From RUG11247 sp045649485 (GTDB lineage: Bacteria > Bacillota > Clostridia > Christensenellales > Aristaeellaceae), in the NCBI GenBank assembly GCA_045649485.1, contig JAZRPZ010000030.1, forward strand, positions 1-21,300: a stretch of 21,300 nt of DNA, given 5' to 3'. The number at the start of each line of letters is the position of its first letter. The stretch's first letter is position 1. Under the pieces are notes generated by a model. The model was not told the origin of the DNA. It saw only the letters and a program-made list of their open reading frames with translations, and made no database searches. The position numbers and the translations under genes are program-made. This document shows, piece by piece, positions 6,251 through 14,555 of this stretch.

Positions 6251-8065
6251 TCAGTATACTACAACAGTAGTGCCTGCGGGGCAGTTTTCATATATCCACT
6301 TGGCATCCTCTACCTTAAGACGGATACATCCGTGAGACGCGCGGCTTCCCAGCGCATTCACAGAACCCTGACGCAGAGTGGATTCATCCTTCTCGGAATA
6401 CAATACGGAATGGAACAGATACGGACCGTTTATACGGTAGGCATACTGTGCCCAGCATTCAAATTTCTTGAAATAATACCATCTGCCCGCAGGTCCTCCG
6501 GCAGAATATGTGCCGAGGGGAGTCGGATCTTCCTTTGTGCCGGTGGAACATATCATCGTCTTTACCAGCTCGGTATAATCGCCGTTGACCCACTTGTATA
6601 TATATACCCGCTGATCGGCAACGGATATCTTTATCTTATACATATGGTAAGGTCGGTCAGACTTCACCGCATCTGCGCTGAAAAGCAAAAGCTGAGTCTG
6701 CTCATCGGCAACGCCGGTCTGTTCGAGGTTGTTCCTCTTCTGGAAATATTTCAGTGCACCTGCCGTGGTAGGACCGAACTGACCGTCAACATCTGTCGAT
6801 CCAAGGTACCACAACGACGCAAGGCGGCGCTGCAGACGGGTAACTTCGGAACCTCTTGAGCCTCTCTGCAGATCTTCACGATAGAGTATCACGTGATTGA
6901 AGCTGAGTATATCTTCCATCAGCTCGTCGGTAACGATTCCGTCAGGCTCCCACACAGGTTCAGGCGTGGGCTCCATGGTGGGCTCTTCCGTGGGTTCTTC
7001 CGCAGGCTCTTCTGTAGATGCTTCTGCAGGCTCCTCCGAAACTTCTGCTGTAGCCTCGGCTTCGGCCATATTATCTTCCGCCGCGGCATCTTCATCATTC
7101 TCTTCCGGCGCAGCAGTAATGAGGGTTATTCCTGCGGTAGGTGCGGCGGTCACTTTATCGGCCGGCCCGGCAGAAGCCTGTTCATCCGGTTCGGCGATGG
7201 GTTCCAAAGTAGGTTCGGGCGTAATCTCGGGAGTAGGTTCAACAGTGGGTTCAACAGTGGGTTCAACAGTAGGTTCGGGAGTGGGCTCAGCAGTAGGCGA
7301 CGGAGTGGGATTCGCAGCATAATACGCCTGCTCCTCATCGTGAACATACTGCTGATAGCGCTTTACTGCCGCTTCGGTGGCGGGGCCAAAGTCACCGTCT
7401 GCATTTCCGCTCATGAAGCCCATAATTCTCAGCGCTTCCTGGATCTGCTTTATCTCATCACCTCTGGCGCCGCGCACACGCGGAGTGGGTTCGGGCGTAG
7501 GCATGGGAACAGCAGCCGCTGCATTCAGCGCCTTCACAGTGTTTTCATCGGCTATGCCGGTAATTTCCAGTCCGTTCAGTTCCTGGAAAGCTTTTATGGC
7601 CTTTTCGGTTCCGGGACCGAATATGCCATCGGCCTTGCCGGAGAGGTAATTCAGCTCGATCAGTCTTTCCTGAATATCAGCAATGTCGGTAACTCCCTCA
7701 GCATCCCAAGCGCCGTTGGCAACCGGAGTGGGAGAAGGGGTAGGCAGCGCGGCAGGATCGCCGAACAGCATCGCCATTGTGGCGGCGTCTTTTTCGCCGG
7801 TGGCTTCAAGGCCGCAGAATGTCTGGAAATCGGTGAGCGCCTGCACGGAGCGCGGACCGAATATACCGTCAGCCTTGCCTTTAAGGAAGCCAAGCTCTAT
7901 AAGGCGCTGCTGTATTTCCGTATCGGTGTAGGACGCTTCCTCGGCATGGGCAGCACCCAGCACATACGAAAGCACATTCTCCTCATTATCATCCACGACT
8001 ATATAACCGCAGGATGTGAGCAGCAGCAGCGCGGCAATAAGCGCGGCAAGCAGTCTCTTTTTCAT
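6251..8065 (-). CDS. L,D-transpeptidase lipoprotein with four peptidoglycan-binding domains
   Basis: A 604-residue cell-envelope enzyme. The N-terminal hydrophobic segment ends in lipobox LTSC (Cys19), so it is probably membrane-anchored outside the cell. PG_binding_1 repeats lie at about 46-100, 125-182 and 200-245 (repeated LSGKADGIFGP-type motif). A Pro/Thr/Glu/Ala-rich linker runs from about 250 to 375, followed by a fourth PG-binding repeat at about 400-462. A C-terminal YkuD catalytic domain (474-604) carries SHGCIRL with nucleophile Cys580 and His578. It should form 3-3 cross-links or attach proteins to peptidoglycan. Catalytic residues are intact. It is a single-gene unit with its own terminator. 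No clear consensus promoter was found in the 94 bases upstream. Confidence 0.93.
   Translation of the reverse strand: MKKRLLAALIAALLLLTSCGYIVVDDNEENVLSYVLGAAHAEEASYTDTEIQQRLIELGFLKGKADGIFGPRSVQALTDFQTFCGLEATGEKDAATMAMLFGDPAALPTPSPTPVANGAWDAEGVTDIADIQERLIELNYLSGKADGIFGPGTEKAIKAFQELNGLEITGIADENTVKALNAAAAVPMPTPEPTPRVRGARGDEIKQIQEALRIMGFMSGNADGDFGPATEAAVKRYQQYVHDEEQAYYAANPTPSPTAEPTPEPTVEPTVEPTVEPTPEITPEPTLEPIAEPDEQASAGPADKVTAAPTAGITLITAAPEENDEDAAAEDNMAEAEATAEVSEEPAEASTEEPAEEPTEEPTMEPTPEPVWEPDGIVTDELMEDILSFNHVILYREDLQRGSRGSEVTRLQRRLASLWYLGSTDVDGQFGPTTAGALKYFQKRNNLEQTGVADEQTQLLLFSADAVKSDRPYHMYKIKISVADQRVYIYKWVNGDYTELVKTMICSTGTKEDPTPLGTYSAGGPAGRWYYFKKFECWAQYAYRINGPYLFHSVLYSEKDESTLRQGSVNALGSRASHGCIRLKVEDAKWIYENCPAGTTVVVY
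7236..7271 (-). repeat. Three 12-base tandem repeats in the transpeptidase linker
   Basis: Three head-to-tail copies of GGTTCAACAGTG (plus-strand reading; last base differs in the third) encode successive EPTV units of the linker. More degenerate Pro-Thr-Glu codons continue on both sides. Because the unit is a multiple of three, gain or loss changes linker length without shifting frame. Confidence 0.85.
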
Positions 8066-8159
8066 TTGAGCACCTCGTTGTGTTTTGTTGCGTATATAAG
8101 ACGCAGCTAAAGTACATTATGTTTCAGCAATTTGTATGGAAATATATGCGTTTATTGTT

Positions 8160-8513
8160 TCATTTACGGCCTGCGGCAATAAACGTTATCACATTTATAA
8201 GTATCACCGCCAGCAGCACCTGTATCGGGTCACCCACTGAAAATCCGCCTACGAAGCGATCACACATATATATCAGACCCATATCGATAACAGGCTGTAT
8301 GAGCCCCATTGTGAGGCAGCCTATCGGCGCTGCCGCCAGTCTTATTAGCGGCCGCAGTACCAGATGCACCGTGCCCAGCAATGCGCCCGCAACAATTCCC
8401 GCTGTCAGATTATCCATATAAAATCCCGGCAGCAGCTTCGCGCAGGTAGGCATAGCCATGAGGCAGCACAGAAAAACGATCGTTCCACGGGCATTATTTC
8501 TGTTCATCGGCAA
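8160..8513 (-). CDS. Small YvlD-like (phage holin 4_2 superfamily) membrane protein
   Basis: A 117-residue protein with about four hydrophobic helices (roughly 11-24, 36-52, 58-80, 96-113). The segment VLRPLIRLAAAPIGCLTMGL resembles the conserved core of YvlD/phage-holin-4_2 family proteins (LRPI...LPLTILTLGL). The family is widespread in chromosomes and its function is unknown, so this is not evidence of a prophage. The best-spaced start is TTG at 8513, with GAGG 6 bases upstream. ATG at 8507 is the alternative. The gene overlaps the end of the upstream pseudouridine synthase by 20 bases (14 with the ATG), so it is probably translated from the same mRNA. Confidence 0.75.
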   Translation of the reverse strand: MPMNRNNARGTIVFLCCLMAMPTCAKLLPGFYMDNLTAGIVAGALLGTVHLVLRPLIRLAAAPIGCLTMGLIQPVIDMGLIYMCDRFVGGFSVGDPIQVLLAVILINVITFIAAGRK

Positions 8514-9183
8514 ATTTTTCCTCTATCACGTCCGAAAAAATATTCCAGGGCGCGGTGCGGGGCGGCATCGCAGTGAAAGTAAGCATTTCGTCCTTTGTAG
8601 GATGCTTTATGGTCAGCGAATATGCCCACAGCGCAAGCTGCTGCCCGCTTTTTCCACCGCCGTAGCGGTTATCGCCCCACAGCGGACGGCCCATATTCTG
8701 ATGCTGCACCCTTATCTGATGCGCACGTCCGGTCATCAGTTCAACATCCGTCAGCGTAAGTCCGTCCCTCGAAGCGACAGGATTCGATATAAGTTCGGCT
8801 CTCTTCGCGCCGGGAGTACCCTCACGCACCACGCGCACCATGCCGTCGGCACCCTTCAGCAGATAATCAACGGGATGCGCGGGCTTATTCCATTCGCCGC
8901 GGGTCACCGCCATATATTTCCTGCCCTGCGAATGTTTCGCAAACTGCTCACTGAGTCTCGCCGCAGCCTTGGACGTACGCGCAAACACCATAACGCCGCC
9001 TGCAGGTCTGTCCAGCCTGTGCACCAGCCCCAGATATACATTGCCCGGCTTATTGAATTTTATTCCAATATACTTTTTGAGCTCTGTGAGCATATCGGTA
9101 TCATGGGAAGAATCTGCCTGCGAAGGCATGTTGCAGGGTTTTACCGCCACCAGCAGATGGTTATCGCAATACAAAATGTCCAT
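8494..9183 (-). CDS. RluA-family pseudouridine synthase
   Basis: A 229-residue RNA pseudouridine synthase that isomerises uridine in rRNA or tRNA. The catalytic motif HRLDRPAGG (residues 55-63) contains the essential Asp58. Supporting motifs are the N-terminal ILYCDNHLLVAVKP, then RKYMAVTRG and GRAHQIRVQH. There is no N-terminal S4 domain, and the length fits the compact RluA/RluC-like group of Firmicutes. The target nucleotide cannot be assigned by eye. ATG at 9183 follows a GAGGAG site. It is first of a two-gene unit with the YvlD-like gene. Confidence 0.92.
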   Translation of the reverse strand: MDILYCDNHLLVAVKPCNMPSQADSSHDTDMLTELKKYIGIKFNKPGNVYLGLVHRLDRPAGGVMVFARTSKAAARLSEQFAKHSQGRKYMAVTRGEWNKPAHPVDYLLKGADGMVRVVREGTPGAKRAELISNPVASRDGLTLTDVELMTGRAHQIRVQHQNMGRPLWGDNRYGGGKSGQQLALWAYSLTIKHPTKDEMLTFTAMPPRTAPWNIFSDVIEEKFADEQK

Positions 9184-9213
9184 ATAAATTCTCCTCGACA
9201 GAAGTCCACAATA

Positions 9214-9222
9214 ATTATATCA
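9214..9222 (-). promoter_or_regulatory. Extended -10 promoter of the pseudouridine synthase
   Basis: On the minus strand TGATATAAT (9222-9214) is an extended -10 element (TGnTATAAT) with no recognisable -35. It is about 30 bases before the ATG. Extended -10 promoters commonly lack a good -35. Confidence 0.65.
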
Positions 9223-9283
9223 CATCTATTTGTGGGTTATATGAAGACCGCCGTTTTGTCACGATATTGTAGATATATAAACG

Positions 9284-9310
9284 CAGCGGAAGGCACATCG
9301 CCTCCCGCTG
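9284..9310 (-). terminator. Probable terminator of helD
   Basis: A hairpin CAGCGG-a-AGGC / GCCT-c-CCGCTG (10 pairs, one A-C mismatch, 5-base loop) lies 7 bases after the helD stop. On the minus strand it is followed by GCGTTTATATATC, a modest T-rich tail. Confidence 0.6.
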
Positions 9311-9317
9311 TCGTCCC

Positions 9318-11498
9318 TCATTCCGCCAGCAGCGGAGTAGGTGCGTCATTATAAAATACCGCCATCTTATGCAGCGCGCGTGTAAGGCATACATACAGCA
9401 GCCTTGCATCCAGTGCGCGTGCGGGGTATGTCTCCATGTCTGCATCCAATACGATCACTGCATCGAATTCCAGACCCTTTACGGTATCCGCCGGTGCAAG
9501 CATAACGCCGGCAGGATATTCATCCGCATCGGGATCAAGCACAGGCCAGCCGTATTTTTCTGATATTCCGGAAAGTACCTTACGCGAACGCGCCATTATT
9601 GCCACGGAAGCCATCCCTTCGGAATGCCACTTCTCCGCAAGCTTCGCGGCGTCTTCTTCCGTGCCCTTTTCAAATATCGGCTTCTCTCCGTGACGCAGCA
9701 CCGGTTTTGCTGCGGAAAGCCCTTCCACAGGCATCGCCTTCAGCACCCGTGTGGCGAATTCCATTATCTCAACTGTATTTCGATAACTCGTTACCAATTC
9801 GTGCATTTTACAGCCGCCGTCGAATACGCCTTCCGTCAGTTCCCGCCAGCTGTCAAGACCGCGATAACCCGCTATGCCCTGCATCAGATCGCCTACAATC
9901 GTGAATGTAGCGCCTCTGCATATCCGCTTCAGGATCTCCACCTCAAAGGCATTGAAATCCTGCGCTTCGTCAATGACTATATGCCTTACATCGGGACGCT
10001 TCTTTTCCAGCGTACGCATGGCAATGAGCGCAATCGGCGCAATATCCTCCCGCCGGTAATTCTTATGCGAAAGCACATCCTTAGCCGTCTGCTTCAGACA
10101 CCCCTCCGCGCCGCCATCCAGCATGTCCTGCCAGAATCTGCGGTAAAGCTTCTCCGGGTCGGTATCCGGAAACAGCTTCAGCGCGTCGTTCGGGAATCGG
10201 CTGCCCTGCTTTTTCACCTGTGCCTTGCGTTCTTCCATGCTAGCCAGCAGCTTTTCGGCGCGCAGAGTACGTTCTTCCTTTGAAAGTCCCGTGCTTCCCA
10301 GCGCAGTTATCCTCTTGTCGCATTCACGGGTATACCAGTCATTCAGTCTGTTTACCGCGCCTTTCACCCTCGTCTTAAGCTGCTTTTTCAATTCTTCAAG
10401 CCTGCGGCGCAGGGGAAACGGCTTCTCGTCAACCAGCAAAAATCTGCGCAGCTCATCTGCGGTGTATATGGTCACCGGTCCGAATTCGATGTCATCCTCA
10501 AGCGGGAAATCATCCTCGAAATCATCCAGCCACCTTTCAAGCAAACACATAAACTCCGCCGAGCCCTTGTATTTCATTATTCCTGTCCGTCGCTCAAGTT
10601 CATCCTCAGCAAGGGAAAGCATGCCCTGAACGCCGGTCTCGATATCTGTCTTCGGCATATCATCGCCCAGATAATCGCCCATGAACCGCAGAAACGTGGT
10701 CTGTTTTGCATTTTCTACGCCAAGATCAGGCAATACCTGCGATATAAAATTCAAAAACAGCGGGTTGGGCGCAAGTATAAGCATGCTGCGCGGGTCAAGT
10801 CTGTTGGAATAGGAATACAGCAGATAGGCTATCCTGTGCAGAGCAATGGTGGTCTTTCCCGAGCCTGCCACGCCCTGAACCACCAGATTCCGCTCAAGAG
10901 GATATCTGATAACGTAATTCTGCTCCGCCTGGATAGTGGTAACTATCTCCTTCAGTCTTTCGCCCGTGGTCTGAGTAAGCGCCTCCTGCAGATAGGCATC
11001 CTGCGCCACTATATCAGTATCAAATATTGATACTATTTCACCGTCTTCCATGCCGAACTGACGCTTCAGTGTAAGTTCGCCTTCCACATCCCCGTCGGGT
11101 GCGGAATATTTCAGCGGCCCTATCTGTCCCGAATAATACAGGTTTGCCACAGGCGCACGCCAGTCTATCACCTGCGGTTCAAGGTCTTCGGAGCGCAGCA
11201 CACCGTATTTGCCGATGTAATATGTGCGGGATACATCTCCCTTTTCAGTAAAATCGATGCGCGTGAAGTAGGGCTTAATTCGCGCCGCCGCCAGATTTTT
11301 GAGCGTCTGTTCCGCGCGGGCGAAGAGCATTTCACGGATGGGCAGTGCATCGGGATCGAACCTGCGGGCATGGGCAAGGGCCGTTTCCGCCTCTGTCCGC
11401 TCAGCCTCGGCTATTTTCCGCTCACGCTTTATGACCTCTTGAGTGCTGTTCAGATACAAAATCTCCTCGCCGTAAGCGGGATGTTCCGCTGCTGCCAT
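9318..11498 (-). CDS. helD: HelD-like UvrD/Rep-family helicase, probable RNA polymerase recycling factor
   Basis: A 726-residue superfamily 1 ATPase. In Firmicutes HelD binds RNA polymerase and releases stalled enzyme from nucleic acid. Visible parts are an N-terminal helical segment (about 12-75, coiled-coil-like and charged, as in the HelD secondary-channel arm), the HelD signature VIDWRAPVANLYY (110-122), Walker A GVAGSGKTT (209-217), a helical insertion (about 360-480), DEAQ motif II (510-513), GDLMQGI (537-543), SYRN (571-574) and a C-terminal VKGLEFDAVIVLD-type motif. Arrangement and length fit HelD better than UvrD or PcrA. ATG at 11498 has GGAGG 9 bases upstream. It is monocistronic and divergent from uvrC. 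Confidence 0.88.
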   Translation of the reverse strand: MAAAEHPAYGEEILYLNSTQEVIKRERKIAEAERTEAETALAHARRFDPDALPIREMLFARAEQTLKNLAAARIKPYFTRIDFTEKGDVSRTYYIGKYGVLRSEDLEPQVIDWRAPVANLYYSGQIGPLKYSAPDGDVEGELTLKRQFGMEDGEIVSIFDTDIVAQDAYLQEALTQTTGERLKEIVTTIQAEQNYVIRYPLERNLVVQGVAGSGKTTIALHRIAYLLYSYSNRLDPRSMLILAPNPLFLNFISQVLPDLGVENAKQTTFLRFMGDYLGDDMPKTDIETGVQGMLSLAEDELERRTGIMKYKGSAEFMCLLERWLDDFEDDFPLEDDIEFGPVTIYTADELRRFLLVDEKPFPLRRRLEELKKQLKTRVKGAVNRLNDWYTRECDKRITALGSTGLSKEERTLRAEKLLASMEERKAQVKKQGSRFPNDALKLFPDTDPEKLYRRFWQDMLDGGAEGCLKQTAKDVLSHKNYRREDIAPIALIAMRTLEKKRPDVRHIVIDEAQDFNAFEVEILKRICRGATFTIVGDLMQGIAGYRGLDSWRELTEGVFDGGCKMHELVTSYRNTVEIMEFATRVLKAMPVEGLSAAKPVLRHGEKPIFEKGTEEDAAKLAEKWHSEGMASVAIMARSRKVLSGISEKYGWPVLDPDADEYPAGVMLAPADTVKGLEFDAVIVLDADMETYPARALDARLLYVCLTRALHKMAVFYNDAPTPLLAE

Positions 11499-11535
11499 AT
11501 CGCTGCACCTCCGTTTTCAATAAGTTAGGCTACAT

Positions 11536-11563
11536 ATTATATCACAGCCCCGGAAAAAGTCAA
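11536..11563 (-). promoter_or_regulatory. Promoter of helD
   Basis: On the minus strand TTGACT (11563-11558), a 16-base spacer, and TATAAT (11541-11536) with an upstream TG giving an extended -10. It lies about 38 bases before the ATG. Confidence 0.85.
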
Positions 11564-11577
11564 CCTTTTCGCGCCTC

Positions 11578-11606
11578 TTGCGCACATGGCGGCTTTATAG
11601 TAAAAT
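11578..11606 (+). promoter_or_regulatory. Promoter of uvrC
   Basis: TTGCGC (11578-11583), a 17-base spacer and TAAAAT (11601-11606), close in front of the AAAGGAGGTG ribosome site. Its -35 is only 14 bases from the divergent helD -35. Confidence 0.7.
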
Positions 11607-11626
11607 CAATAAAGGAGGTGACGGCA

Positions 11627-13507
11627 TTGAACGCTGATCTTGAGCTCAAACTGAGCCTTTTGCCCGATTCGCCGGGCTGCTATCTCATGAAATCCGAAGG
11701 TAAGATCATATACGTGGGCAAGGCCGTAAACCTTAAAAACCGCGTGCGTCAGTATTTCCACCCTTCAAAAAACCACACCCCCAAGGTACGCGCAATGGTG
11801 AAAAAGATAGATGATTTCGATATCATGCTGGTGGACGGCGAGCTTGAAGCATTTATTCTTGAATGCAACCTCATCAAGCTGCACATGCCCCGCTACAACA
11901 TACTGCTTAAGGATGACAAGCACTATCCCTACATCCGCATAGATATGCGCAGGGACTTTCCCCGCGTGGAACTTGTGCGCCGCATTGCGAAGGACGGCGC
12001 GCGCTACTTCGGTCCTTATCAGGGCGCAACCGTTGTGCGCGAAGTAATGGACGTTGTGCGAATGGTATTCCCCATCCGCACCTGTACCCGCGTGATCGAC
12101 CCGTCAAAGCCTCAGCGTCCCTGCGTGCATTACGAGATAGGTCAGTGTCCCGCCCCCTGCGCCGGCAAAATATCCTCCGAGGCATACAAGGAGATAATCA
12201 GCCGTGTAATGGATTTTCTCGGCGGAAAATATGCTCCCGTAATGGACGAACTCACCCAGCGCATGACCGATGCGGCAAAAACAATGAATTACGAACGCGC
12301 TGCGCTATACCGCGACAGGCTGCGCGCCGTTGAATCCGTAATGCAGAAGCAGAAGGCCATATCCACATCTCAGGACGATCAGGATGTCATCGCCGTATCT
12401 CCCTATGGTGCGGACGCAGTCGTTCAGCTGATGATGGTGCGTTCGGGCAGGCTTATCGGCTCGGAACACTTCGTATTCGAAGGCGCAGGCGACGAAATGC
12501 CCAGCGAGATACTCACCCAGTTCATACTGCAATACTACGGCAAGGCCAATATGCCGCCGCAGGAGCTTATTCTTTCGGTTGATCCCCCGGAAAAAGATGT
12601 GCTTGAGCAGATACTGACCGAACTCCACGGACGCAGGGTATATATAATCCATCCCCTCCGCGGCGACAAGGTGAAACTCATCAACATGGCGCTCAAGAAT
12701 CTGAAAGATGAAGCAGCCAAACGCGACAAGCAGCTTTCCCGCACAAAGGAGCGCACCATCGGCGCAATGGAGGAACTCTGCCGCGAGCTTGGTCTGGAAG
12801 AACCGCCACGCCGCATAGAGGGTTTCGATATATCCAACACCCAGGGTGTGCTTTCCGTAGCTTCCATGGTAGTCATGATAGACGGCGTATGCACCCCCAA
12901 GGAATACCGCCACTTCAGAATAAAGACCGTGGAAGGTCCCAACGATTTTGCTTCCATGAAGGAAGTCATAACCCGCCGACTGAACCATGCCGCAAAGGAG
13001 AAAGCGGAGCTCGAAGCCGCAGGTAAGGACATTAAGAGCGGTAAATTCACCGATCTGCCGGACCTCATACTCATAGACGGCGGACGCGGACAGCTGAATG
13101 CCGCCCTCGAGGCCATGGCTTCCACACCATACGATATACCGATGTTCGGTCTTGCTGAGCGAATTGACGAGATCGTACTTCCTTACGCCGAGGATTCCCT
13201 CCTTCTGGACAGGCATTCCAACGCGCTGCATGCGGTGCAGCGGCTGAGAGACGAAGCCCACCGCTTCGCCATAACCCACCACAGAAACCTGCGCAGCAAA
13301 AACACAGTGGGTTCCAAGCTGGAAAACATTCCCGGCATAGGACCCACACGCAGAAAAGCGCTTCTGAAGCACTTCAAATCCATCGAAGCGTTGAAATCCG
13401 CCTCTGTCGATGAGATATCCGCAATACCCGGATTCCCGAAAAATGCCGCAGAGGCTGTATTCGCCGCACTGCACCCCGCAGACGCAAATTCCCCGGAGAC
13501 TACATGA
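11627..13507 (+). CDS. uvrC: Excinuclease ABC subunit C
   Basis: A 626-residue nuclease of nucleotide excision repair that cuts both sides of a lesion after UvrAB handover. The N-terminal GIY-YIG domain (about 12-90; GCYLM, IIYVGKA) makes the 3' incision. Four cysteines (153, 166, 174, 178) match the UvrC iron-sulfur cluster ligands. A UVR motif (about 204-238) contacts UvrB. The RNase H-like domain (GFDISNTQG; LILIDGGRGQL) makes the 5' incision, and a C-terminal helix-hairpin-helix pair ends the protein. An upstream in-frame GTG at 11618 lies inside the ribosome site AGGAGG (11613-11618), so the TTG at 11627, 8 bases after it, is the likely start. Confidence 0.97.
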   Translation: MNADLELKLSLLPDSPGCYLMKSEGKIIYVGKAVNLKNRVRQYFHPSKNHTPKVRAMVKKIDDFDIMLVDGELEAFILECNLIKLHMPRYNILLKDDKHYPYIRIDMRRDFPRVELVRRIAKDGARYFGPYQGATVVREVMDVVRMVFPIRTCTRVIDPSKPQRPCVHYEIGQCPAPCAGKISSEAYKEIISRVMDFLGGKYAPVMDELTQRMTDAAKTMNYERAALYRDRLRAVESVMQKQKAISTSQDDQDVIAVSPYGADAVVQLMMVRSGRLIGSEHFVFEGAGDEMPSEILTQFILQYYGKANMPPQELILSVDPPEKDVLEQILTELHGRRVYIIHPLRGDKVKLINMALKNLKDEAAKRDKQLSRTKERTIGAMEELCRELGLEEPPRRIEGFDISNTQGVLSVASMVVMIDGVCTPKEYRHFRIKTVEGPNDFASMKEVITRRLNHAAKEKAELEAAGKDIKSGKFTDLPDLILIDGGRGQLNAALEAMASTPYDIPMFGLAERIDEIVLPYAEDSLLLDRHSNALHAVQRLRDEAHRFAITHHRNLRSKNTVGSKLENIPGIGPTRRKALLKHFKSIEALKSASVDEISAIPGFPKNAAEAVFAALHPADANSPETT

Positions 13508-13519
13508 TCTCCGGGGAAT
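13488..13519 (+). terminator. uvrC terminator overlapping the stop codon
   Basis: A perfect 12-bp stem ATTCCCCGGAGA/TCTCCGGGGAAT has an 8-base loop and a T-rich tail. The left arm is the last coding stretch of uvrC and the TGA stop (13505-13507) lies in the loop. It is less convincing for the convergent SPFH gene, since T residues on the minus strand are few. Confidence 0.88.
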
Positions 13520-13534
13520 CTTTATATTTTCGTT

Positions 13535-14443
13535 TTATTCGGCGTCAGCCTGCTGAGGCTCAAGGCTGTCGATAATGGGCAATATGGTATCGGAACCCAC
13601 GAAGGTGGGCAGCTGTCCGTTCCAGTTTACCGCCTCGGTATATTCGATAAGTTCCTGAGTCAGCGAATCGGCAATAAGACTGTTGGCTTCAGCTTCGGCC
13701 TTTGCCCTGGCGGTAATGGCATAAGCATCGTTATCGGCCTCAATGCGTGCGATCTCGGCATCGGCCTCTGCCATTATGACCTTACGGTCGGCTTCACTCT
13801 TGGTCTCCATCGTCTTGCGCTCTTCCTCAGTTTCGGCAGTCAGCTTCTTCTGAGTGGCTACCTGCTTATCTTCAACCGCAGCAGTAAACGCATCCGTGAA
13901 ATCGATATCCTCGATCGCTACGGAAGTAACGGTGATACCATAGGGCTTCAGGTCTTCCTGCATCAGCACCAGTATCTCATCCGAAAGCTTTTCGCGCTGT
14001 TCAATGAGAGATTCGGCGTTATAGCGCGCAACTACAACCTTCACGTTTTCATTGACGCGGGGTTCGATGAGAGTGGAAACATACTCTGTGCCAACTTCCT
14101 GGAAAAGGGTCATTGCAGTACCCTTGTCAACGCTGTAGTTGATGGATACAACCACAGATACCTGCTGGATATCGGAAGAAAAAGCCGACAGGTTGTTGCT
14201 GGATTTCTGAGTACGGACATCCATGGTAGTAATCTTTGCAAAGGGATTCTTTACATGGAAGCCTGCCTCAAGCACTTCATCCTGCACTTTGCCGAATACA
14301 GTCAGAATACCGACCTGACCGGTAGGCACCTTGCCGAAAAATCCATAGGTGGGACCCATGGAATCCACAGCCAGACCACCAAGAATAACGATTACCAGCA
14401 GCAGCACAATTCCGGAAATTATATTCTTCTTTGTGAGCTTCAT
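13535..14443 (-). CDS. SPFH/band-7 (prohibitin-like) membrane protein
   Basis: A 302-residue stomatin/prohibitin-homology protein. A single N-terminal membrane anchor (about 8-27) is followed by the SPFH domain (about 35-215; VPTGQVGILTVFGKV, GFHVKNPF, VRTQK). A long charged coiled coil (about 190-265; EEERKTMETKSEADRKVIMAEADAEIARIEAD) ends in an alanine-rich helix. Such proteins assemble ring or cage scaffolds in membrane microdomains, often protecting or controlling membrane proteases such as FtsH. No HflC or NfeD partner is adjacent, so the partner is unknown. GGAGG precedes the ATG at 14443. Confidence 0.9.
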   Translation of the reverse strand: MKLTKKNIISGIVLLLVIVILGGLAVDSMGPTYGFFGKVPTGQVGILTVFGKVQDEVLEAGFHVKNPFAKITTMDVRTQKSSNNLSAFSSDIQQVSVVVSINYSVDKGTAMTLFQEVGTEYVSTLIEPRVNENVKVVVARYNAESLIEQREKLSDEILVLMQEDLKPYGITVTSVAIEDIDFTDAFTAAVEDKQVATQKKLTAETEEERKTMETKSEADRKVIMAEADAEIARIEADNDAYAITARAKAEAEANSLIADSLTQELIEYTEAVNWNGQLPTFVGSDTILPIIDSLEPQQADAE

Positions 14444-14482
14444 ACATGATCCTCCGTTTGTATTGATATATATCCTTCAATA

Positions 14483-14511
14483 ATTATATCAACTAATAAA
14501 AATCTGTGCAA
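14483..14511 (-). promoter_or_regulatory. Promoter of the SPFH gene
   Basis: On the minus strand TTGCAC (14511-14506), a 17-base spacer ending in TGA, and consensus TATAAT (14488-14483), so the -10 is also extended. It lies about 40 bases before the ATG. Confidence 0.85.
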
Positions 14512-14519
14512 TCGAAAAA

Positions 14520-14555
14520 TATTAGAATGATGAACGCTATTAGAATGATGAACGC
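14520..14555. repeat. Two perfect 18-base tandem repeats upstream of the SPFH promoter
   Basis: TATTAGAATGATGAACGC occurs twice head to tail (14520-14537 and 14538-14555). It fills the space between the terminator of the YcaQ-like gene and the -35 element of the SPFH promoter, starting 9 bases upstream of that -35. Confidence 0.9.

Noticed and set aside
6893..8110. A 405-codon plus-strand frame opposite the L,D-transpeptidase, and smaller Ser/Gly/Val-rich frames there.
   Set aside because: Its repetitive composition is the reverse reading of the Pro/Thr/Glu linker; the minus-strand protein has complete domains and catalytic residues.
8160..8513. Holin-like annotation as a sign of a prophage.
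   Set aside because: The family (YvlD-like) is common as a chromosomal gene, and no phage structural, integrase or lysis genes are nearby.
12305..13474. A 389-codon minus-strand frame opposite uvrC.
   Set aside because: uvrC is full length with all domains; the opposite frame has no recognisable motif or ribosome site.
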